The translations under genes and the position numbers were made by a program. From NCBI RefSeq assembly GCF_003248355.1, contig NZ_QKWY01000002.1, positions 1,736,001 through 1,800,000 on the forward strand: a stretch of DNA of 64,000 bases. The letters run 5' to 3'. Origin of the DNA: Streptomyces sp. AC1-42W. GTDB lineage: Bacteria > Actinomycetota > Actinomycetes > Streptomycetales > Streptomycetaceae. Under the pieces are notes generated by a model. It saw only the letters and a list, made by a program, of their open reading frames with translations, was not told where the DNA came from and did not search any database. Positions 7,637 to 14,974 of the stretch are shown here, piece by piece. Positions within the stretch are counted from its first letter, which is position 1. Every line of letters starts with the position of its first letter.

Positions 7637-8296
7637 ATGCGTCTGTTGATCGTGGAGGACGAGAAGCGGCTGGCGGTCTCCCTGGCCCGCGGCCTCACCG
7701 CCGAGGGGTTCGCCGTCGACGTCGTCCACGACGGCGCCGAGGGCCTGCACCGGGTGCTGGACGGCGCCTACGACCTGGTCGTCCTCGACATCATGCTGCC
7801 CGGCATGAACGGCTACCGCGTCTGCGCCGCCCTGCGCGCCGCCGGACACGACGTGCCCGTCCTGATGCTGACCGCGAAGGACGGCGAGTACGACGAGGCG
7901 GAGGGCTTGGACACCGGCGCCGACGACTACCTGACCAAGCCGTTCAGCTATGTGGTGCTCGTCGCCCGCGTCCGCGCCCTGCTGCGCCGCCGGGGCGGCT
8001 CCGGCTCGCCCGTGGTCACCGCGGGCGCCCTGCGCATGGACACCGCGGCCCGCCGCGTCCACCTCGGCGACGACGAGATCGCCCTCACCGCCAAGGAGTT
8101 CGCGGTCCTCGAACAGCTCGCCCTGCGCGCCGGACAGGTGGTGAGCAAGGCGGAGATCCTGGAGCACGTCTGGGACTTCGCCTACGCGGGCGACCCCAAC
8201 ATCGTCGAGGTGTACGTCAGCACCCTGCGCCGCAAGCTCGGCCCGGCCGCCATCCGCACGGTACGCGGCGCCGGATACCGGCTGGAGGCGTTGTGA
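7637..8296 (+). CDS. OmpR/PhoB-family response regulator
   Basis: 219 residues. Receiver domain about residues 1-115: acidic pocket VEDE, phospho-acceptor Asp51 in VVLDIMLPG, conserved Lys in LTKPFSY. The winged-helix DNA-binding domain spans about 125-219 (LTAKEFAVLEQL, NIVEVYVSTLRRKL, IRTVRGAGYRL). Its last codons overlap the sensor-kinase GTG (GTGA). It probably controls the divergent PepSY gene and possibly envelope-stress genes; the IS element now lies in its upstream region and may have changed its promoter. Confidence 0.92.
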   Translation: MRLLIVEDEKRLAVSLARGLTAEGFAVDVVHDGAEGLHRVLDGAYDLVVLDIMLPGMNGYRVCAALRAAGHDVPVLMLTAKDGEYDEAEGLDTGADDYLTKPFSYVVLVARVRALLRRRGGSGSPVVTAGALRMDTAARRVHLGDDEIALTAKEFAVLEQLALRAGQVVSKAEILEHVWDFAYAGDPNIVEVYVSTLRRKLGPAAIRTVRGAGYRLEAL

Positions 8297-9762
8297 GGTC
8301 CGTACGCGCCAGGGCCGCGCTCGGCGCCACCGTCGTCGTCGCCCTCGCCCTGGGCGCCGCCGGGCTCGCCGTGCTGCTCGTCCTGCGCGCCAACCTCACC
8401 GACCAGGCGGGCCTCCAGGCCGAGGTGGCCGCCCGCGAGGTCGCCGGGCAGCTCGCGCTGGGCGTTCCCTACGACGAGCTGGACACCGGCGACGAGGAGG
8501 AGCACCCGGTCCAGGTCACCGACGAGGACGGCCGCGTGGTCGCCGTCTCCAAGGACCTGGAGGCGATCTCCGGCACCGGCACCGACCGGGTCGCCCCACA
8601 GCCCCCGCAGCCGCCCCGGCCCGCCCCCGCGCCGGACGACGACGACCGCGACGGGGACCGCGACGACGACGGCGGCGCAGCCCCGGACCGGGGCGAGGTC
8701 TCCGCGGACGACCCGGACTTCACCAACGGCACCGCCACCGTGGACGGCGACCGCGCCGACTACCGGTTCGCGTCGGTCGAGGCCACGGACCCGGACGGGC
8801 GCACCCTGACCGTGCACGCCGGCGCCCCGCTCGCCGCCGAGCAGCGGGCCGTACGCAGTGTGCGCTCCGCGATGCTGACCGGGCTGCCCGTGGTGCTGCT
8901 GGTCGTCGCCGGGGTGACCTGGCTGGTGACCCGGCGGGCGCTGCGGCCGGTGGAGGGCATCCGGCGCGAGATGGCGGCGATCACGGCCTCCGAGGACCTG
9001 GGCAGGCGGGTGCCGGAGCCGGACTCGCGGGACGAGGTCGCCCGGCTGGCCCGTACGACCAACGAGACGCTGACCGCGCTGGAGGCGTCCGTCGAGCGGC
9101 AGCGGCGCTTCGTGGCGGACGCCTCGCACGAACTGCGCAGCCCCATCGCCTCGCTGCGCACCCAGCTGGAGGTGGGGGCCGCGCATCCGGAGCTGCTGGA
9201 CGTGCCGGGGGCGGTCGCCGACACCGTACGGCTCCAGGCGCTCGCCGCCGATCTGCTGCTGCTGGCCCGGCTGGACGCGGGGGAGCGGCCGGGCCTGACC
9301 GGGCTGGAGCTGGGGGCACTGGTCCGGGAGGAGGTCTCCCAGCGGGTCGGCGACCGCGTGCCGGTCGCGGTGTCGGTGCGGGGCGGCGGACTGGAAGTGG
9401 CCGGGTCGCGCGGACAGTTGGCCCGGGTGCTCGGCAACCTGCTGGACAACGCCGAGCGGCACGCGGTGCGTTCGGTCACCGTCACGGTGGGCCGGGAGGG
9501 CGACGGGGTCGTCGTCGCGGTCGAGGACGACGGGGCGGGGGTGCCGGAGGCGGAGCGCGAGCGGATCTTCGAGCGCTTCGTGCGCCTCGACGACGCCCGC
9601 GCCCGCGACGACGGCGGGGCGGGCCTGGGCCTGGCCATCGCCCGCGATGTGGCCGCGCGGCACGGCGGCCGGCTCACCGTGACGGATGCGCCGGGGGGCG
9701 GGGCCCGCTTCGAACTGTGGCTGCCCTCGCGTACCGGCTCCCCGGCGGCCGGAGGGGCGTGA
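8293..9762 (+). CDS. Sensor histidine kinase, partner of the OmpR regulator
   Basis: 489 residues from GTG 8293, overlapping the regulator stop by 4 nt. Two membrane segments (about residues 8-30 and 195-217) flank an extracytoplasmic loop containing a Pro-rich and then very acidic stretch (residues about 100-130). After the second segment come HAMP (TRRALRPVEGIRREM), HisKA with the phospho-His (ADASHELRSPIASL), and HATPase_c with the N box (NLLDNAERH), G1 (EDDGAGVP) and G2 (DGGAGLGLAIA). The acidic loop could bind cations; that is a guess. Confidence 0.92.
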   Translation: MRSVRARAALGATVVVALALGAAGLAVLLVLRANLTDQAGLQAEVAAREVAGQLALGVPYDELDTGDEEEHPVQVTDEDGRVVAVSKDLEAISGTGTDRVAPQPPQPPRPAPAPDDDDRDGDRDDDGGAAPDRGEVSADDPDFTNGTATVDGDRADYRFASVEATDPDGRTLTVHAGAPLAAEQRAVRSVRSAMLTGLPVVLLVVAGVTWLVTRRALRPVEGIRREMAAITASEDLGRRVPEPDSRDEVARLARTTNETLTALEASVERQRRFVADASHELRSPIASLRTQLEVGAAHPELLDVPGAVADTVRLQALAADLLLLARLDAGERPGLTGLELGALVREEVSQRVGDRVPVAVSVRGGGLEVAGSRGQLARVLGNLLDNAERHAVRSVTVTVGREGDGVVVAVEDDGAGVPEAERERIFERFVRLDDARARDDGGAGLGLAIARDVAARHGGRLTVTDAPGGGARFELWLPSRTGSPAAGGA

Positions 9763-9775
9763 GCCGGGGCCCGCG

Positions 9776-10246
9776 TCAGACCCGCTGACCCCGCAGATGC
9801 TCCGCCACCGGTGTGAGCGCGGCGTGCAGTTGGGCCAGGGCCTCCGGAGAGAGCAGATCCATGAAGTGCTTGCGGACCGACGCGACGTGGTGCGGCGCGA
9901 CCTTGCGCATCGTCTCCGCGCCCTCCTCCGTGAGCACCGCGTACAGGCCCCGGCGGTCCGACTCGCAGTTCTCCCGGCGGACCAGGCCCGCGGTCTCCAT
10001 ACGGGTGATCTGGTGCGAGAGCCGGCTCTTGGACTGCAGGGTGGCGCCCGCGAGATCGCTCATCCGCATCCGCCGGTCGTCCGACTCCGAGAGGTTGACC
10101 AGGATCTCGTAGTCGTTGTTCGTCAGCCCGAACGGCTGGAGGTCCTTCTCCAACTGGTGCATCAGCAGCCTGCTGACGTCCAGGTGGGTGCGCCAGGCGC
10201 ACTGCTCGGCGTCGCTCAGCCAGCGGGTGGCCGTCTCGGTCTCCAT
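9776..10246 (-). CDS. MarR-family transcriptional regulator
   Basis: 156 residues with the MarR winged helix: the YEILVNLSES helix, recognition helix around LQSKSRLSHQITRME, and wing DRRGLYAVLT. It ends 13 nt from the convergent sensor-kinase stop. Upstream of its start is an AGTTG-N10-CAACT inverted repeat (10266-10285) that may be its own operator. The ligand is unknown. Confidence 0.88.
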   Translation of the reverse strand: METETATRWLSDAEQCAWRTHLDVSRLLMHQLEKDLQPFGLTNNDYEILVNLSESDDRRMRMSDLAGATLQSKSRLSHQITRMETAGLVRRENCESDRRGLYAVLTEEGAETMRKVAPHHVASVRKHFMDLLSPEALAQLHAALTPVAEHLRGQRV

Positions 10247-10354
10247 GTATGGATTCTACCTAAGAAGTTGAAAGCCGGACCAACTAAGAATGTGTGACGC
10301 CCGGCACACACGACGGGGTGCAGGAGTTCGACATCACACTCCGCAGACTACCGT

Positions 10355-11116
10355 TCACAACCCGAAGCGACGCTGGAGGTCCCCCAGCTGACCGGGGGCG
10401 CGGGGGGTGGACCCGTGTTGACCGCCGCCGGGGACGCCCGCCTGGTGGGGGACCGGGCCCGTCGGCTGTTCGGGCATCAGCGCCTCGGTGGACTGGAGCA
10501 GCACCGTACCGGCGCCCGCGAACTCGAACTGGTGCTCCTCGCCGGAGGCGCCGCCGATTCCGGTGAGCGCGCGCAGCCCGCCCAGCACGCCGGTCATGTA
10601 GCCGTGGTCGTAGTGGTGGCAGGGGGAGGGGCAGTCCGCCCAGCCCACCAGTGCCTGCGGGTCGACGCGCAGCGGCGGCTCCATGAACACCACCGGGCCG
10701 TTGGACGCGGCGACGAACTTGCCCGTGCCGATCAGCGTCAGGAACCCCGGCACGATCGACTGCTTCAGCGCCAGCGACGGCTGGTACGCGAGCAGGTTCC
10801 CGGACCGGATCGTCAGGTTCCCGTCGTCCAGGTCGTAGGAGTTCACATCGAACGCCCGGTCGGCGAGCAGCATCTTGCCGCTGCCCTCGGCGACCACCCA
10901 GTCGCCCGCGTGCAGCGGGGAGTGGAAGCTCGCCCGCACCAGCCGCTCGAACCGGCCGTGCCCGACGCCGTCGAAGTTGATCTGCCCGTAGTAGGCGATC
11001 ATCTTGCCCTTCTGCAGGAACCACTGGCTCCCCTTGAGCTCCACGCAGAAGGTGTACGCGTTGACGTTGTCGTCCGCCGGCAGCGTCATCGGATCAAAGA
11101 CCACGGGGGCGTTCAC
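10355..11116 (-). CDS. AIM24-family protein (third gene of the AIM24 operon)
   Basis: 253 residues from a GTG at 11116. The AIM24 fold is seen as repeated beta strands (KMIAYYGQINFDG, GKMLLADRAFDVN, LTIRSGNLLAY, GPVVFMEPPLRVDPQAL) with an added Gly/Pro/Gln-rich tail of about 50 residues. AIM24 proteins are widespread but have no settled bacterial function; the fold resembles a TRAP-like beta structure. The IS element abuts its start codon and now separates it from the two upstream AIM24 genes. The element's left-end sequence upstream of the GTG (GAGGACTTCA) happens to offer a GAGG-type ribosome site. Confidence 0.88.
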   Translation of the reverse strand: MNAPVVFDPMTLPADDNVNAYTFCVELKGSQWFLQKGKMIAYYGQINFDGVGHGRFERLVRASFHSPLHAGDWVVAEGSGKMLLADRAFDVNSYDLDDGNLTIRSGNLLAYQPSLALKQSIVPGFLTLIGTGKFVAASNGPVVFMEPPLRVDPQALVGWADCPSPCHHYDHGYMTGVLGGLRALTGIGGASGEEHQFEFAGAGTVLLQSTEALMPEQPTGPVPHQAGVPGGGQHGSTPRAPGQLGDLQRRFGL

Positions 11117-11200
11117 TGAAGTCCTCCGAGGGTGCCCCTGCCTTCAGGCCGGGGAGGAATCGGACCCCTGCGGAGCGGGGCAGGGGTAGCCGAATCGCCG

Positions 11201-11359
11201 TCAGAGCGATTTGGCGTCTGCCGCGGCGGCGGCGCGCTCGCCCTCAAGGCGGTGGACGGTCTCGGCGTTGACCGACCGGTGAGCCGCGCGGGCCTGGTCG
11301 GCGAGCCACTGGTGGAGGTCTTCGGGAAGGCGGAGGGTGGTGCGTTTTTCATCATTTAT
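11201..11359 (-). CDS. Arc-type ribbon-helix-helix protein inside the IS element, start codon apparently lost (ATA)
   Basis: A 52-codon reading frame missed because it has no standard start. It reads (I)NDEKRTTLRLPEDLHQWL and later RSVNAETVHRLE, with a stop at 11201. The TTLRLPEDL beta strand and the RSVNAE helix are the Arc/MetJ signature. The position where ATG is expected (11359-11357) is ATA, a one-base change. It is divergent from tnpB with 28 nt between them, a usual place for an element-encoded repressor. It may be inactive now, or use ATA weakly. The overlapping 80-codon ATG frame (11113-11355) is a shadow of it. Confidence 0.6.
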   Translation of the reverse strand: MNDEKRTTLRLPEDLHQWLADQARAAHRSVNAETVHRLEGERAAAAADAKSL

Positions 11360-11387
11360 GCCTCAACTGTAGTGTTAGGGTGACGTC

Positions 11388-12593
11388 ATGATGACAATGC
11401 AGGAGACAGGCGAGGAGTCCGGGCGCGCCCGGTACACCTACCGCCTCCGCGTGTCGTCCACCGCCCGCACCGCACTGGAAGCGGAATGGGCGCGGTGCCG
11501 GTGGATCTGGAACGAGTCCGTTGCCCGGTCGAAGAAGGCCCACGCCCAGGACGAGAAGTGCGGCCCGGCCCGCCTCGACAAGATGCTGACCGAGGCGCGT
11601 GGCGCGAACGCGTGGCTGCGTGAGGGTTCCTCGGTGCCGCAGCAGCAGTTGATCCGGGACTTCGCGAAGTCCCGCGCCAAGGCACTGAAGGACATCAAGG
11701 CACGTGTGCCGATGGTGCGGCGGGCGGGGATGCCCCGGTACAAGAAGAAGCGCGGTGCTGAGCCGTCGCTGAACTACACGCGGCGCGGGTTCCGGCTCAA
11801 GGACGGACGCCTGCACCTCGCCGGCGGGACCGTGGTGACGGTGGTGTGGTCGCGACAGCTCCCGGCCGTCCCGTCCTCGGTGCGGATCTACCGGGACGGC
11901 CTCGGCCACTGGTATGCCTCGTTCGTCGTCGCGGTGGCCACCGAGCCCCTGCCCGCCACCGGCGCGGTGATCGGGATCGACTGGGGCGTCAGGGAGACCG
12001 CGACCACCACCAGCGACCGGCACGACCTTCCCCACCCCCGGCACGGCAAGACCGCTGCCGCCCGCCTGGCCCGGTACCAGAAGCGGATGGCCCGCCGGAA
12101 GCCCGCGCGCGGAAAGGCCGTGTCGAGGGGCTACCGGATGGCGTCGCGCGCGGTGGCCAAGGTCCACAAGAAGGTTGCCCGGCAGCGCCAGGACACCGCC
12201 CGTAAATGGGCCAAGGCCGTCGTCCGGAACTTCGACCAGCTCGCCGTCGAGGACTTCAAGCCGAAGTTCCTGGCGAAGTCCACGATGGCCCGCAAGGCCG
12301 CCGACGCCGCGATCGGTGCGACCAGGACCGCTCTGACCGAGATGGCACGCAAGCACGGCCGTATCGTGCACCTGGTTCACCCGGCCCACACGACGATGGA
12401 CTGTTCCCAGTGCGGTGCGAGAACCAAGCACGCACTCCCCCTTTCTGAACGTACCTACGCGTGCACCGTGTGCGGAGTGGTGTCCCCCAGGGACAAGAAC
12501 TCCGCCCGCGTGATGCTCGTCCGGGCTGGTCTCAACCCGGCTAGTGCTGATGGTGGAAGTCCTCGGGGAGCGCCGCTCCCAGAGGCAGCCTGA
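11388..12593 (+). CDS. tnpB: RNA-guided endonuclease TnpB (second subtype)
   Basis: 401 residues. RuvC residues: Asp in GIDWGVRETATT, Glu in AVEDFKPKF, Asp in SPRDKNSARV. Zinc ribbon CSQC ... CTVC. It differs strongly from the TnpB at 6371 in its N-terminal half (YTYRLRVSSTARTALEAEW) and uses W and S where others have L and A, so it belongs to a different TnpB branch. There is no nearby tnpA. The 3' end plus right end (about 12450-12633) is the likely omegaRNA source, and the guide would read into AIM24 sequence from 12634 (inference). Confidence 0.9.
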   Translation: MMTMQETGEESGRARYTYRLRVSSTARTALEAEWARCRWIWNESVARSKKAHAQDEKCGPARLDKMLTEARGANAWLREGSSVPQQQLIRDFAKSRAKALKDIKARVPMVRRAGMPRYKKKRGAEPSLNYTRRGFRLKDGRLHLAGGTVVTVVWSRQLPAVPSSVRIYRDGLGHWYASFVVAVATEPLPATGAVIGIDWGVRETATTTSDRHDLPHPRHGKTAAARLARYQKRMARRKPARGKAVSRGYRMASRAVAKVHKKVARQRQDTARKWAKAVVRNFDQLAVEDFKPKFLAKSTMARKAADAAIGATRTALTEMARKHGRIVHLVHPAHTTMDCSQCGARTKHALPLSERTYACTVCGVVSPRDKNSARVMLVRAGLNPASADGGSPRGAPLPEAA

Positions 12594-12629
12594 GCTAGGA
12601 ATCCCCCTGCCTTCAGCTGGGGGAGGATG

Positions 12630-13280
12630 TCAAAGCTTCTCCTCCGACGCCTGGACGTACACCGCACCACTGCCGCTCAGCTCCAGCTGGAAGCCCTCGC
12701 CCGAGCCGCGGCCCACCATCTCGCGCCAGCCGAGCGCGGTGGAGAGCTTGTTGCGTACGTCGCCGTGGTGGGCGACGTACGCCTGGGGGTCGACATGCAC
12801 CGCGCGGCCGGGTGTGATCGGCAGTTCGATGACGCCGCCGTGTGCCATCACCGCCACCGCGCCGTGGCCCTGGAGCGTCGTCGTGAACAGGCCCTGACCG
12901 GTCACCTGGCCGCGCACCATGCCCATCACGCCGCCCTGCGAACCCATGAACATCGTGCCCTGCCGGAGCGTCCCGTCGAAGGCGAGCAGCCGGTCGGCCT
13001 CCACGTACAGGGTGTCCCCGGAGAGGTTGATCACCTGGATGTGATGGCCGCCGTGGCCGAACATCACCGTGCCGTTGCCCTCGACCGTCATCAGCGGGGT
13101 CGCCTCGTTCGCCAGTCGGCGCCCGATCATCGACATCACGCCGCCCTGGCCGCCCTGGATGTTCGGGGTGAACGACACCTCGCCCCGGTAGGCGAGCATC
13201 GCCCCGCGCTGGCTGAACATCTTCTGGCCGGGCGCCACCGTCGCCTCGACCATCCTGGAGTTGATCTCCCGGAACGGCAT
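12630..13280 (-). CDS. AIM24-family protein (second gene of the operon)
   Basis: 216 residues, ATG 13280 overlapping the previous stop (ATGA). Beta-rich with many Gly and Met: GAMLAYRGEVSFTPNIQ, GHHIQVINLSGDTLYVEADRLLAF, TGQGLFTTTLQGHGAVAVMA, then the P.VHVDPQAYVAHHGDV motif shared with the next paralogue. The final codon plus stop (CTT TGA) now lies partly in IS sequence: the TCAA right end of the element supplies the TGA, so the protein is unchanged at its C-terminus. Confidence 0.9.
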   Translation of the reverse strand: MPFREINSRMVEATVAPGQKMFSQRGAMLAYRGEVSFTPNIQGGQGGVMSMIGRRLANEATPLMTVEGNGTVMFGHGGHHIQVINLSGDTLYVEADRLLAFDGTLRQGTMFMGSQGGVMGMVRGQVTGQGLFTTTLQGHGAVAVMAHGGVIELPITPGRAVHVDPQAYVAHHGDVRNKLSTALGWREMVGRGSGEGFQLELSGSGAVYVQASEEKL

Positions 13281-13912
13281 CAGACGTTCCCCCCGATCGT
13301 GTTCCGCTCGCTGGGCTGCACGTAGACCAGTCCCTCGCCCTCGAAACGGATCTGGAAGGACTCGCCCGAGCCCTCGCCGATCAGTGTCCGGAAGTTCACC
13401 CCGGACTGGAAGTGCTGCTGGAGATTGCCCTGGTGGGCGATGTACGCGCCCGGGTCGACGAACAGCGGGTACTGCGCCGAGACCCGCAGCACCACGGCCG
13501 TGCCGTCCGACATGATCGCCGCCTGGCCGGTCCCCTCCACGGTGGTCGTGAACAGGCCGTTGCCCGTCGCGCCGCCGCGCAGCCCGGTGAACGTGGTGCC
13601 GGTGCGCAGCCCCGCGTCGGTGCAGAGCAGATTGCTCGCCTCCACGTACAGCTTGTCGCCGTGCAGCGAGACGAGGTTGATCTCGCTCGCCCGGTCCGCG
13701 AAGTAGCAGGTGCCCTGCCCGGTGACCTGCATCACGGCCATCGACTCACCGGTCAGCCTGCGCGTCACCATGCCGCGCAGTCCCTCACCGCCGCCCGTCA
13801 TCTTCTTGAACGACATCTGGCCCTCGTACGCGACCATCGAGCCGTTCTTCGCCTTGACGGCATCGCCGGCCAGATCGACCGCGAGCGTCTTGCTTCCCTC
13901 AAGCCGGAACAT
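13280..13912 (-). CDS. AIM24-family protein (first gene of the operon)
   Basis: 210 residues from ATG 13912 (MFRLEGSKTLAVDLAGDAVK). The same layout as its neighbour: GSMVAYEGQMSFKK, INLVSLHGDKLYVEASNLL, TGNGLFTTTVEGTGQAAIM, then YPLFVDPGAYIAHQGNL. The first two paralogues are similar in length and order, while the third is longer, so they may form a hetero-oligomer; inference only. The longer reading frame to 14320 is a shadow of the divergent DUF3817 gene and is rejected. Confidence 0.9.
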   Translation of the reverse strand: MFRLEGSKTLAVDLAGDAVKAKNGSMVAYEGQMSFKKMTGGGEGLRGMVTRRLTGESMAVMQVTGQGTCYFADRASEINLVSLHGDKLYVEASNLLCTDAGLRTGTTFTGLRGGATGNGLFTTTVEGTGQAAIMSDGTAVVLRVSAQYPLFVDPGAYIAHQGNLQQHFQSGVNFRTLIGEGSGESFQIRFEGEGLVYVQPSERNTIGGNV

Positions 13913-14170
13913 TGCCACCCGGCGAAAATAGCGCCGGGTACCGCCGGCGGAACAGGGGTGACCCTGCGATCGGCCGTCCCGGAGCGCCCCTGATACGCAT
14001 CCGGTACCGGACCCGTACGCAATCGGGACGTACTCCTCGCGCCACCGGGGACATGCCCGCCCGGCCGCGTCCGGGACCCCCCGCCCGGCCGTCCGGGCCG
14101 CGATGTCACAATGGTGCCGCTTGTGCGTTCGTTCACAAGCCGTCACGACCCTCCCACCGAAGGTGCCCCC

Positions 14171-14521
14171 GTGGACATCAAGACCGCCACCGCCCTGCAC
14201 CGGCTGCGCCTCATCTCGATTCCCGAGGCGCTGTCCTTCCCCGCCCTGATCCTGTTCGGCTCGGTCCTGAGCCGGGTCTCGGACATCGACTTCCTGATGA
14301 TGCCGCTCGGCATGCTGCACGGTGTGCTCTTCGTCATCTACGTCGTGCTGCTGCTCGACGTGTGGTCGAAGACCAAGTGGCCGCTCAAGCGCGTCGCGTT
14401 CTTCTTCGTGCTCTGCGTGCTGCCGTTCGGCGGCCTGTACGGCGACAAGGTGCTCAAGCGCTACGAGGCGGACAGCGTCATCGCCGCCCGGGCCCGCCGG
14501 GAAGGCACGGTCAGCGCATGA
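14171..14521 (+). CDS. DUF3817 small membrane protein
   Basis: 116 residues from GTG 14171. Three membrane segments: about 14-36, 42-63 and 70-88, the last followed by GGLYGDKVLKRYE. The H-x-VLFVIYVVLLLD...K.KWP signature between the second and third segments is typical of DUF3817 (YdzA-like). It overlaps the next gene (ATGA). A paralogue lies at 18139. Function unknown. Confidence 0.88.
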   Translation: MDIKTATALHRLRLISIPEALSFPALILFGSVLSRVSDIDFLMMPLGMLHGVLFVIYVVLLLDVWSKTKWPLKRVAFFFVLCVLPFGGLYGDKVLKRYEADSVIAARARREGTVSA

Positions 14522-14811
14522 TCGTCGCGTTCTCCGTGAGCCCGCTCGGGGTCGGTGAGGACGTCGGCGAGTACGTCGCCGACGCCGTCCGCGTCGTCCG
14601 CGAGTCCGGTCTGCCCAACCGCACGGACGCCATGTTCACCTCCATCGAGGGGGAGTGGGACGAAGTGATGGACGTCGTCAAGCGCGCCGTGGCCGCCGTC
14701 GAGGCACGGGCCGGGCGGGTCTCGCTCGTCCTCAAGGCGGACATCCGCCCCGGTGTCACGGACGGGCTGACGTCCAAGGTCGAGACGGTGGAGCGGTACC
14801 TCGCGCAGTGA
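14518..14811 (+). CDS. MTH1187-family (YkoF-like) thiamine-binding-type protein
   Basis: 97 residues; begins MIVAFSVSPLGVGEDVGEYVADAV and continues with PNRTDAMFTSIEGEWDEVM and RVSLVLKADIRPG. This is the MTH1187/YqgV ferredoxin-like fold, proposed to bind thiamine or a similar ligand. It is translationally coupled to the DUF3817 gene. The biochemical role in Streptomyces is not established. Confidence 0.88.
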   Translation: MIVAFSVSPLGVGEDVGEYVADAVRVVRESGLPNRTDAMFTSIEGEWDEVMDVVKRAVAAVEARAGRVSLVLKADIRPGVTDGLTSKVETVERYLAQ

Positions 14812-14829
14812 TCCCGCGCGCCCCGCGAC

Positions 14830-14857
14830 GAGCCCCCGCCCGCCCGGACGGGGGCTC
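14830..14857 (+). terminator. Terminator after the MTH1187-like gene
   Basis: 9-bp perfect stem (GAGCCCCCG and its complement) 18 nt after the stop codon; it may serve both this operon and the convergent ArsR gene. Confidence 0.6.
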
Positions 14858-14881
14858 CCGCCGTTTCCGGGCGGCCGACGC

Positions 14882-14962
14882 GTTCCGGTCCCCGGCCGCC
14901 GCGTTCCGTCCCCCGGCCGCCGCGTTCCGTCCCCCGGCCGCCGCGTTCCGTCCCCCGGCCGC
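14882..14962. repeat. 21-bp tandem repeat, about four copies
   Basis: Unit GTTCCGTCCCCCGGCCGCCGC: first copy with one difference (14882-14902), two exact copies (14903-14944) and a partial fourth (14945-14962). It lies between the convergent genes ending at 14811 and 14975 and is non-coding. It is a likely slippage site useful for strain typing. Confidence 0.85.
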
Positions 14963-14974
14963 AGGCGCCGCGCG

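Larger units (their letters stand above)
11117..12633. mobile_element. TnpB-only IS200/IS605-type element with a ribbon-helix-helix gene, inserted in the AIM24 operon
   Basis: Boundaries come from reconstructing the empty site: joining ...GTTCAC (to 11116) to AGCTTC... (from 12634) restores AAGCTGTGAAC on the minus strand, the GTGA overlap expected between the two AIM24 genes. The right end is TCAA (12630-12633) after a C5/G5 hairpin (about 12603-12623). The left end holds a similar hairpin (11132-11153, GCCCCTGCC...GGCCGGGG). It has no tnpA, so it would need one supplied in trans. It carries tnpB (plus) and a divergent RHH gene (minus). Confidence 0.85.

Noticed and set aside
11113..11355. 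An 80-codon ATG frame on the minus strand in the TnpB element
   Set aside because: It is the shifted shadow of the ribbon-helix-helix frame (11201-11359), which alone shows a protein family pattern.
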